A stretch of DNA of 33,543 nt from Candidatus Cryosericum terrychapinii (lineage in GTDB: Bacteria > Caldisericota > Caldisericia > Cryosericales > Cryosericaceae). The first letter of the stretch is position 1; each line of letters starts with the position of its first letter. Positions 15,564-23,249 of this stretch are shown piece after piece. The stretch covers positions 1 to 33,543 of the forward strand of contig NZ_QXIS01000015.1 in assembly GCF_003570925.1 (NCBI RefSeq), read 5' to 3'. A model generated the notes under the pieces. The model had not been told where the DNA came from. It saw only the letters and a list, made by a program, of their open reading frames with translations, and did no database searches. A program made the position numbers and the translations under genes.

Positions 15564-17393
15564 GTGCGCAGAAACGATCTCCGTAACATAGGCATCATTG
15601 CACACGTCGACCACGGAAAGACGACGCTGGTCGACGCGATGATGCGGCAGTGCAAACTGTTCCGCAATATCGACCAGATGGGCGAGTGCATCCTCGACTC
15701 GGGGGACCTCGAGCGGGAGCGCGGCATCACCATTATCTCCAAGAACATGTCGCTGGTGTGGAAAGGTGTCAAGATCAACATCGTCGACACACCTGGCCAC
15801 TCGGACTTTGGTGGCGAAGTGGAGCGCGTCCTGAGGATGGTGGATGGGGTTCTGCTCTTGGTTGACGCCTCCGAGGGGCCGATGCCGCAGACACGGTTCG
15901 TGCTCAAGAAGGCTCTCGAGCTCAATCTCAGGCCGATCGTAGTTATCAACAAGATCGACCGGCAGGATGCCCGTATCCAGGAAGTCATCAACGAGACCTT
16001 CGACTTGTTCGTCGAACTCGACGCAACCGAAGAGCAGCTGGATTTTCCGGTTGTCTATGCTTCGGGCCGCGACGGCAAAGCAACGATGGACCTCAACGAT
16101 CCACCGCAAGACCTGACGCCACTGTTCCAGCTGATGCTCAAGAAGGTCCCTGCTCCGGAGTATGACGCCGCGAGTCCTCTGTCGGTCCTGGTCACGAACA
16201 TCACACATGACGACTATATTGGCCGTCTTGGCATCGGACGGATGTTCGGGGGACGACTGAAGACCGGAGACAAGGTCAAGGTGTTCTCCGACGGCGACAA
16301 CGAGTACTTGGGCCAGGTCCTCAAGCTCTTCATCTTCGAGGGGTTGGAGCGCAAGGAAGTCCCCAGTGTGGAGGCGGGCGAGATCTTCGCGTTCGCAGGA
16401 ATTCCGGCTGTCACGATCGGGGACTCGGTCACCGACCCGGAGCGTCCGGTGAAGCTGAACATGCTGACAATCGAGCCGCCGACGGTCTCGATGATGTTTA
16501 TGGTCAACGACAGTCCATTTGGAGGTACGGAGGGCAAGTTCGTGACCTCCAACAAGCTGCGCGAGCGTATCGAGAAAGAGCTGCGCACCAATGTCTCCAT
16601 CGCTGTCGACTGGGGTGATCTGCCCGATCGGTTCACCGTTGCGGGGCGAGGCGAACTCCAGCTGGCGATCCTCATCGAACAGATACGCCGCGAAGGCTAT
16701 GAGTTTCAGGTCTCGATGCCGCAGGTCATCACCGAGAAGAAGGGCGGCAAGGTCCTCGAGCCGTATGAGACCCTCGTACTCGACGTTCCCAAGGAGTACC
16801 AGGGAACCGTCATCAACATGCTGGGTGAACGGCGCGGGACTATGGAGAAGATGCTGGACCTCAAGGGAGCCTACGTCCGTCTCAGCTACACGATTCCTCT
16901 GCGTGGCTTGTTTGGCTTCCGGTCCGAGTTCCTGAGTTCGACCAAGGGCAACGGCGTCATGACCCATACATACTTGGGATATCTGGAGTGGGCAGGCAAG
17001 ATCGGCGGCCGCAGGAACGGCGTCCTGGTCTCAGATCATACCGGATCCGTTTCAGCCTATGCTATAGCGCATATCCAGGACCGCGGCAAGCTGTTTGTTG
17101 CGCCTGCGGAGAAGGTGTATGCTGGTCAGATCGTCGGCGAGACCATGCGCGATCACGATCTGAAGGTGAATCCGACAAAAGAGAAACACCTCAGCAACAT
17201 GCGGTCCTCCACATCAGAGATCTCCACAAAGATCGACCCGCCAGTCCAGTTCGCTCTCGACCAGTTTCTCGACTATATCAACGAGGACGAATTGCTGGAG
17301 GTCACGCCCAAGTCCCTGCGAATTCGCAAGAGACTCCTCGATTTCAAGGAGCGGAAGCGGTTTGGACGCGAGGAAGACGACTACGGCGATTAG
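15564..17393 (+). CDS. typA: ribosome-associated GTPase TypA/BipA
   Basis: Translational GTPase that binds the ribosome like EF-G and acts in ribosome assembly and stress or cold adaptation. G1 is AHVDHGKTTL. The effector region is ERERGITI, followed by G3 DTPGHSDFGGE and G4 NKIDR. Domain II, the EF-G-like domain III and the BipA-specific C-terminus (HLSNMRSS, LEVTPKSLRIRKR) follow in order. Length (609) is standard. The start is GTG 15564 with GGGAG at a spacing of seven bases. It is followed by a strong terminator. Confidence 0.96.
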   Translation: MRRNDLRNIGIIAHVDHGKTTLVDAMMRQCKLFRNIDQMGECILDSGDLERERGITIISKNMSLVWKGVKINIVDTPGHSDFGGEVERVLRMVDGVLLLVDASEGPMPQTRFVLKKALELNLRPIVVINKIDRQDARIQEVINETFDLFVELDATEEQLDFPVVYASGRDGKATMDLNDPPQDLTPLFQLMLKKVPAPEYDAASPLSVLVTNITHDDYIGRLGIGRMFGGRLKTGDKVKVFSDGDNEYLGQVLKLFIFEGLERKEVPSVEAGEIFAFAGIPAVTIGDSVTDPERPVKLNMLTIEPPTVSMMFMVNDSPFGGTEGKFVTSNKLRERIEKELRTNVSIAVDWGDLPDRFTVAGRGELQLAILIEQIRREGYEFQVSMPQVITEKKGGKVLEPYETLVLDVPKEYQGTVINMLGERRGTMEKMLDLKGAYVRLSYTIPLRGLFGFRSEFLSSTKGNGVMTHTYLGYLEWAGKIGGRRNGVLVSDHTGSVSAYAIAHIQDRGKLFVAPAEKVYAGQIVGETMRDHDLKVNPTKEKHLSNMRSSTSEISTKIDPPVQFALDQFLDYINEDELLEVTPKSLRIRKRLLDFKERKRFGREEDDYGD

Positions 17394-17418
17394 TCCGGAC
17401 TGTATGTGTGAGAAATGG

Positions 17419-17449
17419 AAAGCTCCCCGGTCAGCCCGGGGAGCTTTTG
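17419..17449. terminator. bidirectional intrinsic terminator
   Basis: A stem of about 12 bp with AGCTCCCCGG (17421-17430) and CCGGGGAGCT (17436-17445) and a five-base loop is followed by TTTTG on the plus strand and a short T/C run on the minus strand. It lies between the ends of typA and the convergent DUF2344 gene and can serve both. Confidence 0.85.
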
Positions 17450-17462
17450 TCGTCGCTGCTTC

Positions 17463-18197
17463 TCAGTCGTGGTGACTGCTTTTCGGTCGATGAGGGGGGA
17501 CGGTCTGTGCCGCGACGTCCATGGGGTCGACAAAGACGCCGCTCATATTGAGCAGCACGCTCTGGCGCGTGATGACCGGCATGGGCGCGACCTTCGCATC
17601 GAGGCCAAAGATGTACTTGATGACCTCGTCCATGCGGATTGTTCCCGACTGGTCGAAGAAGACGCCGACGTGGGCACGCAAGGGGGTCCGCGTCGAGATC
17701 TGTGCGGTGAGAACGTACTTGCGAATGTCTTTCGGCACACGAGACTTGCTGTTCTCCCTCTCGACCATCAACATTGGCAGGGCAAGGAACGACGTCATAT
17801 CGGCCTTCATCTGCTCGGCATCGGTGTCCGCCCGGTGTGCCCACGTGTATTCGTAGCGGAGGATCATAGGCTGTCCCATGAGAGACGGGGCCGTGAGAGG
17901 GATGTCGACCGCGGCCAGGAACCTGAGGCCGGGGGGCGCCGTGCGCTCCAGTGCATTCGCGCGGTCGGCGACGGGCGAATAGGTGTCGAGGAACACGTCC
18001 ACATATTCCTGAAGGCTGACCATGCCGACGCCCGTAGGGATGCCGGTTTCGATCCGGACGCGCTGATTGAATCCTTCGCTGTAGACCAGAGGCAGGTCGC
18101 TGCGGCGCAGCCACCGCACCAGGGCCGCCTGGACCTCGTGGTGTGAAAGCAAGCAGGCCTCTTCTTCCTTACTGTATCGCACGCGCATCTTGAGCAT
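17463..18197 (-). CDS. DUF2344 / radical-SAM-linked protein (TIGR03936 type)
   Basis: A 244-residue protein whose N-terminus fits the DUF2344 family: MRVRYSKEEEACLLSHHEV, then WLRRSDLPLVYSEGFNQRVRIETG, then GVGMVSLQEYVDVFLD. In many genomes this domain is fused to, or sits next to, a large radical SAM protein near rng, rplU and rpmA. Here no radical SAM gene is in the window, and the gene stands alone opposite the M50 operon. Its biochemical role is not established. ATG 18197 lies six bases after a good -10 with no ribosome binding site, so the mRNA is predicted to be leaderless. ATG 18188, three codons later, is an alternative. Confidence 0.82.
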   Translation of the reverse strand: MLKMRVRYSKEEEACLLSHHEVQAALVRWLRRSDLPLVYSEGFNQRVRIETGIPTGVGMVSLQEYVDVFLDTYSPVADRANALERTAPPGLRFLAAVDIPLTAPSLMGQPMILRYEYTWAHRADTDAEQMKADMTSFLALPMLMVERENSKSRVPKDIRKYVLTAQISTRTPLRAHVGVFFDQSGTIRMDEVIKYIFGLDAKVAPMPVITRQSVLLNMSGVFVDPMDVAAQTVPPHRPKSSHHD

Positions 18198-18203
18198 GCG
18201 TTG

Positions 18204-18231
18204 ATTGTAGCAAGAAAGTGGGCAGCCGCAA
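18204..18231 (-). promoter_or_regulatory. predicted leaderless-type promoter of the DUF2344 gene
   Basis: Read on the minus strand: TTGCGG (18231-18226), 16-bp spacer, TACAAT (18209-18204), then six bases to the ATG at 18197. This leaves no room for a ribosome binding site. Confidence 0.65.
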
Positions 18232-18236
18232 TGAAG

Positions 18237-18258
18237 AATCGCTGGTTGCCAAGCGATT
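18237..18258. promoter_or_regulatory. palindromic operator candidate between divergent promoters
   Basis: AATCGCT (18237-18243) and AGCGATT (18252-18258) form a perfect 7-bp inverted repeat around an 8-base centre. The similarity extends imperfectly inward (TGG/CCA). It lies between the two divergent -35 boxes and overlaps the first bases of the plus-strand -35. No regulator gene lies next to it. Confidence 0.4.
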
Positions 18259-18284
18259 GCGTAAGGTGGAAACCCGGCTACTAT
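18257..18284 (+). promoter_or_regulatory. promoter of the M50-trpS-scpAB operon
   Basis: TTGCGT (18257-18262), 16-bp spacer, TACTAT (18279-18284). Transcription should start near 18291, which is itself an ATG opening a nine-codon frame. Confidence 0.6.
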
Positions 18285-18290
18285 GACTCC

Positions 18291-18320
18291 ATGACACCAG
18301 CCGGCAGAACCGGCGCATGA
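18291..18320 (+). CDS. possible 9-codon leaderless upstream ORF
   Basis: ATG 18291 lies six bases after the -10, at the predicted transcription start, and reads MTPAGRTGA before a TGA. The frame contains a small hairpin, GCCGG (18300-18304) with CCGGC (18310-18314). The real M50 gene starts 20 bases after this stop with its own ribosome binding site. It may be a chance frame; the placement matches the other leaderless starts in the window. Confidence 0.25.
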   Translation: MTPAGRTGA

Positions 18321-18339
18321 TTGAGAAAGGACAGAAGAT

Positions 18340-18993
18340 ATGCAGGGATTCTTGAACTACATCCACGGCAACATTCAGAACTGGATTCAGTACGGGATCG
18401 TGTATGTGCCAGTCCTCCTTGTCGTTATTACGATCCATGAGTACTTCCATGCCTGGACGGCATGGAAACTTGGGGACACGACTCCCGTCGAGACAGGGCG
18501 CCTCAGCCTGAACCCCCTGCGTCACCTGGACCCGCTTGGAACCATCGCTCTCCTGCTGTTCCATGTTGGCTGGGCACGCCCCGTGATGATCGATTTCGCG
18601 GCATTCAAACACCCTCGTCGCGATACTGTCCTTGTCTCTCTGGCTGGACCGGCCTCCAACTTTGCCACGGCCGTCGTTGCCTACCTGCTCCTGCTGCTCG
18701 TGAGGAGTTCGCCGGCGATAGTCACGCGGCTCCCCTACGTGTATGAGGTCTTGGAGGCTCTCGTCGTGGTCTCGCTGGGCCTCGGCCTGTTCAACCTGCT
18801 CCCCATCCCCCCGCTTGACGGCTCCAAGGCTTTTTTCGCGCTCTTCTTCAAGAGACCGGAACGGTTTCTGTACGACCGCGCGGTCGACCTGTACGGGACG
18901 GTCATCCTGCTCGCCCTCCTCTGGTTCAACGTCATCACCGTTGTGATGTCCAAGGTTCTAAACTTCATTCTGTATACTCTCCTGAGGCTGTGA
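18340..18993 (+). CDS. site-2 protease-like M50 family membrane metalloprotease
   Basis: Intramembrane zinc protease homologue, 217 residues. The HExxH zinc motif is in ITIHEYFHAW (near residue 33). The third ligand region is NLLPIPPLDGSK near residue 156, matching the NxxPxxxLDG motif. About five or six membrane segments can be seen. There is no PDZ domain, so it belongs to the short group typified by B. subtilis YwhC/YdbF-like proteins rather than RseP. AAAGGA lies eight bases before ATG 18340. The order M50-trpS-scpA-scpB is widespread, but the substrate is unknown. Confidence 0.9.
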   Translation: MQGFLNYIHGNIQNWIQYGIVYVPVLLVVITIHEYFHAWTAWKLGDTTPVETGRLSLNPLRHLDPLGTIALLLFHVGWARPVMIDFAAFKHPRRDTVLVSLAGPASNFATAVVAYLLLLLVRSSPAIVTRLPYVYEVLEALVVVSLGLGLFNLLPIPPLDGSKAFFALFFKRPERFLYDRAVDLYGTVILLALLWFNVITVVMSKVLNFILYTLLRL

Positions 18994-19000
18994 GGTGCCC

Positions 19001-19984
19001 ATGAAAAAGCGTATTCTGAGTGGCATGCGTCCCACCGGCAAACTCCATCTTGGTCATTACCTGGGTGTGCTCGCGAGCTACGTGAAACTGCAGGATGAAT
19101 ATGACTGCTATTTCATGGTCGCGGACATGCACGCGCTGACCACCAAGTGGAATGAGAGCGGTTCGATTCGTGAGTACCGACGCGAGATGGTCCTCGACTG
19201 GCTGGGAGCGGGGCTCGACCCACAGAAATCTGCCATCTTCTGCCAGTCCGACGTGCCGGAACATGCTTATCTGTTCACGCTTCTAGCGATGATCACTCCC
19301 GTTTCGTGGGTTGAACGAAACCCGACCGTCAAGGAGATGATCCGGGACATGGACCTCAAGGACAACGTGAACCTTGGCCTGCTGAGCTATCCGGTCCTGA
19401 TGGCCTCGGACATCATGGTGTACCGTGCGGAAGCAGTGCCCGTTGGCAAGGACCAGGTCCCACACCTCGAATTCGCTCGTGAACTGGTGCGTACCTTCAA
19501 CCACACGTATCACGTCGACCTTTTCCCAGAGCCTCAGCCTATCCTCAACGAATTTCAGAGGCTGCCAGGGCTCGACGGACGCAGGATGAGCAAGTCTCTC
19601 GGCAACGACATCGTAGTCTCCGACCCGCCGGAAGTGACCGCGAAACGCATGATGACCGCCTACACGGACCCCTTGAAGGCGCGCAAGGATGACCCCGGTC
19701 ACCCAGAAGCCGGCTGTGTCATCTATCAGTACCACAAGCTGTTTCAGCCAGACACCGCGCCAGAAGCCAGGATCCAGTGTGAGCAGGGCTGTCTTGGCTG
19801 TGTCGCCCACAAACGCTCCGTCGCAGCGATGGTCTCGGAGCGGCTGGTCGGGTTTCAGGAGCGCCGGACCGCCTTTGCCGCGGATCCTCGGTCGGTCGAC
19901 CGCATTCTGGCAGAAGGCCACGAGAGGGCTTCAGTAGTCGCAGCAGAGACCGTGCGCATGGTCAGGGAGGCCATGGGGATCTGA
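19001..19984 (+). CDS. trpS: tryptophan-tRNA ligase
   Basis: Class I synthetase that charges tRNA-Trp. The HIGH motif is HLGH (residues 16-19) within SGMRPTGKLHLGHYLG, and the KMSKS motif is RMSKS (195-199). Four cysteines (C239, C260, C264, C267) in the anticodon-binding half have the spacing C-x20-C-x3-C-x2-C. This resembles the [4Fe-4S] site of Thermotoga maritima TrpRS (C-x22-C-x6-C-x2-C), so an iron-sulfur cluster is likely. Length is 327 residues from ATG 19001; GTG 18995 would add two. It starts seven bases after the M50 gene stop. No T-box leader or attenuator is visible. Confidence 0.95.
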   Translation: MKKRILSGMRPTGKLHLGHYLGVLASYVKLQDEYDCYFMVADMHALTTKWNESGSIREYRREMVLDWLGAGLDPQKSAIFCQSDVPEHAYLFTLLAMITPVSWVERNPTVKEMIRDMDLKDNVNLGLLSYPVLMASDIMVYRAEAVPVGKDQVPHLEFARELVRTFNHTYHVDLFPEPQPILNEFQRLPGLDGRRMSKSLGNDIVVSDPPEVTAKRMMTAYTDPLKARKDDPGHPEAGCVIYQYHKLFQPDTAPEARIQCEQGCLGCVAHKRSVAAMVSERLVGFQERRTAFAADPRSVDRILAEGHERASVVAAETVRMVREAMGI

Positions 19985-19986
19985 AC

Positions 19987-20679
19987 GTGCCGGGCCTGAC
20001 GGATTCTGTGAACAACCTGAGACTCCTTGGACGGGCTGGGCATGCTGACGTCGCTGACGTGGTCGTGGAGCGCTTGGTGGACTTCTGCAGCATGACCATT
20101 CGGCGCGACGCCGGAGTCGAGGAGCATGCCGAGCTCGTCTACATGCTGGCCGATCTTCTCAAACTGAAGAGCGAGTTCGTCCTCTTCGGGCATGCGGCCT
20201 CGCAGGAGAAATCCTTGCTCGAAGGCATCAGGGCGCTGGATGAGGCGGGGTTGTACGCCAGGCCCATCATCGAGGTCCTTCAGGAAGTAAACGCCGGCAG
20301 AGCCCCATACAAGAGGCCGAATGTCCGTACGACGCCGACTCCAGCGGAGGAGCAGACGGGTGATGAGGTGTCGGACGCCTTACTTGAGGCACTTGCCCGC
20401 ATTGTTGAACGCGTCGCGGCGCGCAAGCCCGTCACGAGCGAGAACCAGCGACCGGTCTATCTGAGCCTCCAGCAGGTCATGCGGGAGCTTCGCGCACTGC
20501 TGCAGGAAAGGGGGACTATGCTGTTTGAGGACATCTTCGACTCATCCGACTCCCGAGAGCGCGTGGTATTGAGCTTTCTCGCGATTCTCATCCTTACCAA
20601 GATGGGGGTCCTCCACATCGCTCAGCAGAGCCGGTTCAAGGGTATTGCCGTCAAGTACGTGGGGAAACCGGATGACTGA
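19987..20679 (+). CDS. scpA: segregation and condensation protein A
   Basis: Kleisin subunit of the SMC-ScpAB condensin. The C-terminal winged-helix region is clear: TMLFEDIFDSSDSRERVVLSF followed by LAILILTKMGVLHIAQQSRF. The N-terminal half has the expected helices, with AELVYMLADLLKLKSEFVLF corresponding to the family's AATLLxIKSxxLLP region. The usual early motif that packs on the SMC neck is hard to recognise. At 230 residues it is a little short. The start is GTG 19987, two bases after the trpS stop. It overlaps scpB by eight bases. Confidence 0.87.
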   Translation: MPGLTDSVNNLRLLGRAGHADVADVVVERLVDFCSMTIRRDAGVEEHAELVYMLADLLKLKSEFVLFGHAASQEKSLLEGIRALDEAGLYARPIIEVLQEVNAGRAPYKRPNVRTTPTPAEEQTGDEVSDALLEALARIVERVAARKPVTSENQRPVYLSLQQVMRELRALLQERGTMLFEDIFDSSDSRERVVLSFLAILILTKMGVLHIAQQSRFKGIAVKYVGKPDD

Positions 20680-21217
20680 GCGCGCAGAGAGTCAGGAATT
20701 CATTACGGGGCTGGAGCTTCAGGCCGCAAAGCAGCGACTCGAGGCGATCCTGTTTGCGGCTGAGGGGCCCGTGGGCGTCCGCTATCTGGCGCGCCGGGCG
20801 GGACAGAGTTGCCAGGCGACCCGGCGTCTTCTGGAGAGCCTGCAGGCTGACTACGCGAATCGTGGCGTCCGTCTCGTCCAGGACGGCCAGAAGTACTGCT
20901 TCTCGGTTCCGGACAAGCTGACGCCTGAGCCACCTCAGCCCAGACCCAAGGTTGGCCTTTCCAGACAGGGCATGGAGGTTCTCGCCCTCATCATTACGAA
21001 GGGGCCGCTGACACGCAAAGAGATTCTGCAGCTTCGTGGAGTCACGAGCGACAAGGCTCTGGTATCGCTCCTCGAACGCAAACTCCTGACGACGAAACGG
21101 GACTATCTGAAGAAGACTCTCCTATACGACCTCTCAGAGGAATTGCTGGAGCGGTGGGGATTCACGTCCCGCGAGGAGCTGCTCCAGGAAATCGAATCAC
21201 GACGCCGAGGCCTGTAA
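20672..21217 (+). CDS. scpB: segregation and condensation protein B
   Basis: Dimeric double winged-helix partner of ScpA in the SMC complex. The family opening is visible as LEAILFAAEGPVGVRYLA near residue 20. The second winged helix begins LSRQGMEVLALIITKGPLTRKEILQLRGV, followed by LLERKLL and KTLLYDLSEELLERWGF. Length is 181 residues from ATG 20672, within the end of scpA. Its last 21 bases overlap the end of the convergent ABC-F gene, so there is no space for a terminator. Confidence 0.94.
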   Translation: MTERAESQEFITGLELQAAKQRLEAILFAAEGPVGVRYLARRAGQSCQATRRLLESLQADYANRGVRLVQDGQKYCFSVPDKLTPEPPQPRPKVGLSRQGMEVLALIITKGPLTRKEILQLRGVTSDKALVSLLERKLLTTKRDYLKKTLLYDLSEELLERWGFTSREELLQEIESRRRGL

Positions 21218-23095
21218 CAACTGCTCTTCCGCCATTGCCAGCTCCTCGAACAACTCGTCCCGTCGTACCTGCAGTTCGTGGATATGCACCGACAGGGATG
21301 TGATATCGCTTCCCTGCATGGCAGGTCCTTCTTCCTGCAGTGTCCGGGTGAGATCAGCCTGTTCCTGTTCGATCTCGCCAATCTGGCGCTCGAGAAGCCG
21401 TACGCGAGCTTCGAGGGCCACGAGCCTGTTGTGTGACGTCCGTGTGGACTTGGTATTATCTTGGACATTCGCACGACCAGACGGCGGGGTGCGGCCGGCA
21501 TGATCGTTGAAGAGTTCCTGCCGGTTTGCCGAGTAGTTTCCCTCCAGCACCGACACGTTGCCCCGCTCGATAAAGACGACACGGTCGGCGACAGCATCGA
21601 TGAATGTCCGGTCGTGCGATACGAACAGGACTGTCCCCTCGAACGCTCGGAGCGTCGAAGCGAGAGATTCCCGTGTCTGGATGTCCAGGTAGTTTGTTGG
21701 CTCGTCAAGGATGATCATGTTGGCCGTTTCAGTGGAAAGCAGTGCCAATAGCAGACGCTGCTTCTCTCCACTGCTCATCGCTCCGGTCTGCTGGTCCATC
21801 TGGTCGGCGGAGAAACCAAAACTGCCCAACAGGGCCTTGACCTCCGAGATGATCATCTGCGGGCGGCGGGCCATGATCCACTCCATTGCCGTCTCTTTCT
21901 CGAAGAGCGTGTAGTTCTGAGGGAAGAAGGAGTACCGTACGCTTGGTCCCCAGTAGATGTCGCCACCCTCCGGAACGATCTGCCCCATCGCTATGCCCAG
22001 CAGTGTCGACTTTCCGGCCCCGTTGCGGCCAAGGATGGCGACATGTTGGCGAGAGAGGATCGTGACGTTTGCTCTGCTGAGAATAGCACGGTCGCCATAT
22101 GACTTGCTGACGTGCTCGAGGCGCAGTGCGATCTCTCCACTCTCTCCCGTGTTGCGCAACCGCACGTGGACGCGCTTGCGCGGTGAGGAGGGTTCAACCT
22201 GAACCTTTGCCTTGAGACGTTCCATTGCTTTTTCGCGTGAGGCAGCCTGGCTTGCGCGTGTCCCATACCTGTACTTCTCGACGTACTGCCGAATCCGTTC
22301 GATCTCCTGCTTGAGCTCGGCATCATGCTCGGCGCGGTCGGCGGCTTCAGCGTCCCTGACGCGGACGTAGTCGGTGTACCCTCCGCTGAACGGGCGCAGT
22401 GTCCCGTTTTCGATAACCAACAGTTTGTTGCAGACCTGGTCCAGAAACCAGGCGTCGTGCGATGCCACCAGGACCGTGGCCTGCAACCCCTTGAGCTGGC
22501 GCTCGAGCCACTGCACGCCGGGAATATCCAGGTAGTTGGTAGGCTCATCCAGCAGCCAGATGTTCTTGGTGTCACTGACTAGGCGCGACAGACGCAGCCG
22601 TGAGACCTCTCCGGCACTCATCGTTCCCGCAAAGCGCTCAAGGTCCTCTGAGGCGAAACCGAGGCTGGAGAGCGCCTTGTTCATGTTGACGATGTAGTCG
22701 TAGCCGCCGTGTGCCTCAAACTGCTCGGTTTGCCGGGCGAGCTCGACGAGATAGTGATCGGTCTCAAGAGTTGTGGAAAGAAGGCGTTCCAGTTCGCGGA
22801 TGCGTGCATCCTGAACACGGAGATGCTCGAAAGGCTCAGCGACAATCTGGCGGGCAGTACGCTCGGGGTCGACGGGAACAGCATCGATGAAGCAGAGACT
22901 GTCCCCACCGGTGATCAGGACCGTTCCGGCATACTCATCATCAGCTCCGGACAGGATGCGAAGGAGCGTCGTCTTGCCGCTTCCGTTGGGGCCAATGATA
23001 CCGACCTTGTCTCCAGCACCAATGCCACAGTGCTGAGACCGGAATAGGAGGCGATCGCCGTACATCTTTTCAAGGTTTTCCAGTATGAGCGGCAT
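21197..23095 (-). CDS. ABC-F family ATPase
   Basis: Soluble protein with two ABC ATPase domains in tandem and no membrane part, as in ribosome-acting ABC-F proteins. Domain 1 has Walker A GPNGSGKT (residues 35-42), the signature MSAGEVSRL and Walker B LLDEPTNYLDIP. A charged helical linker (about 230-300) follows. Domain 2 has GRNGAGKST, MSSGEKQR and ILDEPTNYLDIQ. The last 100 residues contain a coiled coil, like the DNA/ribosome-binding tail of Uup and some YdiF-type members. Whether it is a housekeeping translation factor or a resistance protein cannot be decided. ATG 23095 has only a weak, distant purine stretch upstream. Confidence 0.92.
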   Translation of the reverse strand: MPLILENLEKMYGDRLLFRSQHCGIGAGDKVGIIGPNGSGKTTLLRILSGADDEYAGTVLITGGDSLCFIDAVPVDPERTARQIVAEPFEHLRVQDARIRELERLLSTTLETDHYLVELARQTEQFEAHGGYDYIVNMNKALSSLGFASEDLERFAGTMSAGEVSRLRLSRLVSDTKNIWLLDEPTNYLDIPGVQWLERQLKGLQATVLVASHDAWFLDQVCNKLLVIENGTLRPFSGGYTDYVRVRDAEAADRAEHDAELKQEIERIRQYVEKYRYGTRASQAASREKAMERLKAKVQVEPSSPRKRVHVRLRNTGESGEIALRLEHVSKSYGDRAILSRANVTILSRQHVAILGRNGAGKSTLLGIAMGQIVPEGGDIYWGPSVRYSFFPQNYTLFEKETAMEWIMARRPQMIISEVKALLGSFGFSADQMDQQTGAMSSGEKQRLLLALLSTETANMIILDEPTNYLDIQTRESLASTLRAFEGTVLFVSHDRTFIDAVADRVVFIERGNVSVLEGNYSANRQELFNDHAGRTPPSGRANVQDNTKSTRTSHNRLVALEARVRLLERQIGEIEQEQADLTRTLQEEGPAMQGSDITSLSVHIHELQVRRDELFEELAMAEEQLLQASAS

Positions 23096-23249
23096 GTTGT
23101 CGGGGGACTTCCTATCAGTTTACAGGTTGCCCATTTCACGTATCATGATTCGCGGTACGGAACGAGGCTCGGAATTTATTATAGCAGCGAAACTGCGACT
23201 ACCTACGGGAGCACCAACGTTTCTATCACATCAGCAGCTCGGAGGAACC

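Noticed and set aside
18984-19000. T-box or trp attenuator before trpS
   Set aside because: Only seven bases separate trpS from the M50 stop codon. No tryptophan-rich leader or T-box element is seen there or before the M50 gene.
23155-23182. Promoter for the GNAT-like gene at TATTAT (23177-23182)
   Set aside because: The AT-rich -10-like sequence has no recognisable -35 at 15-18 bp, so I did not list it as a feature.
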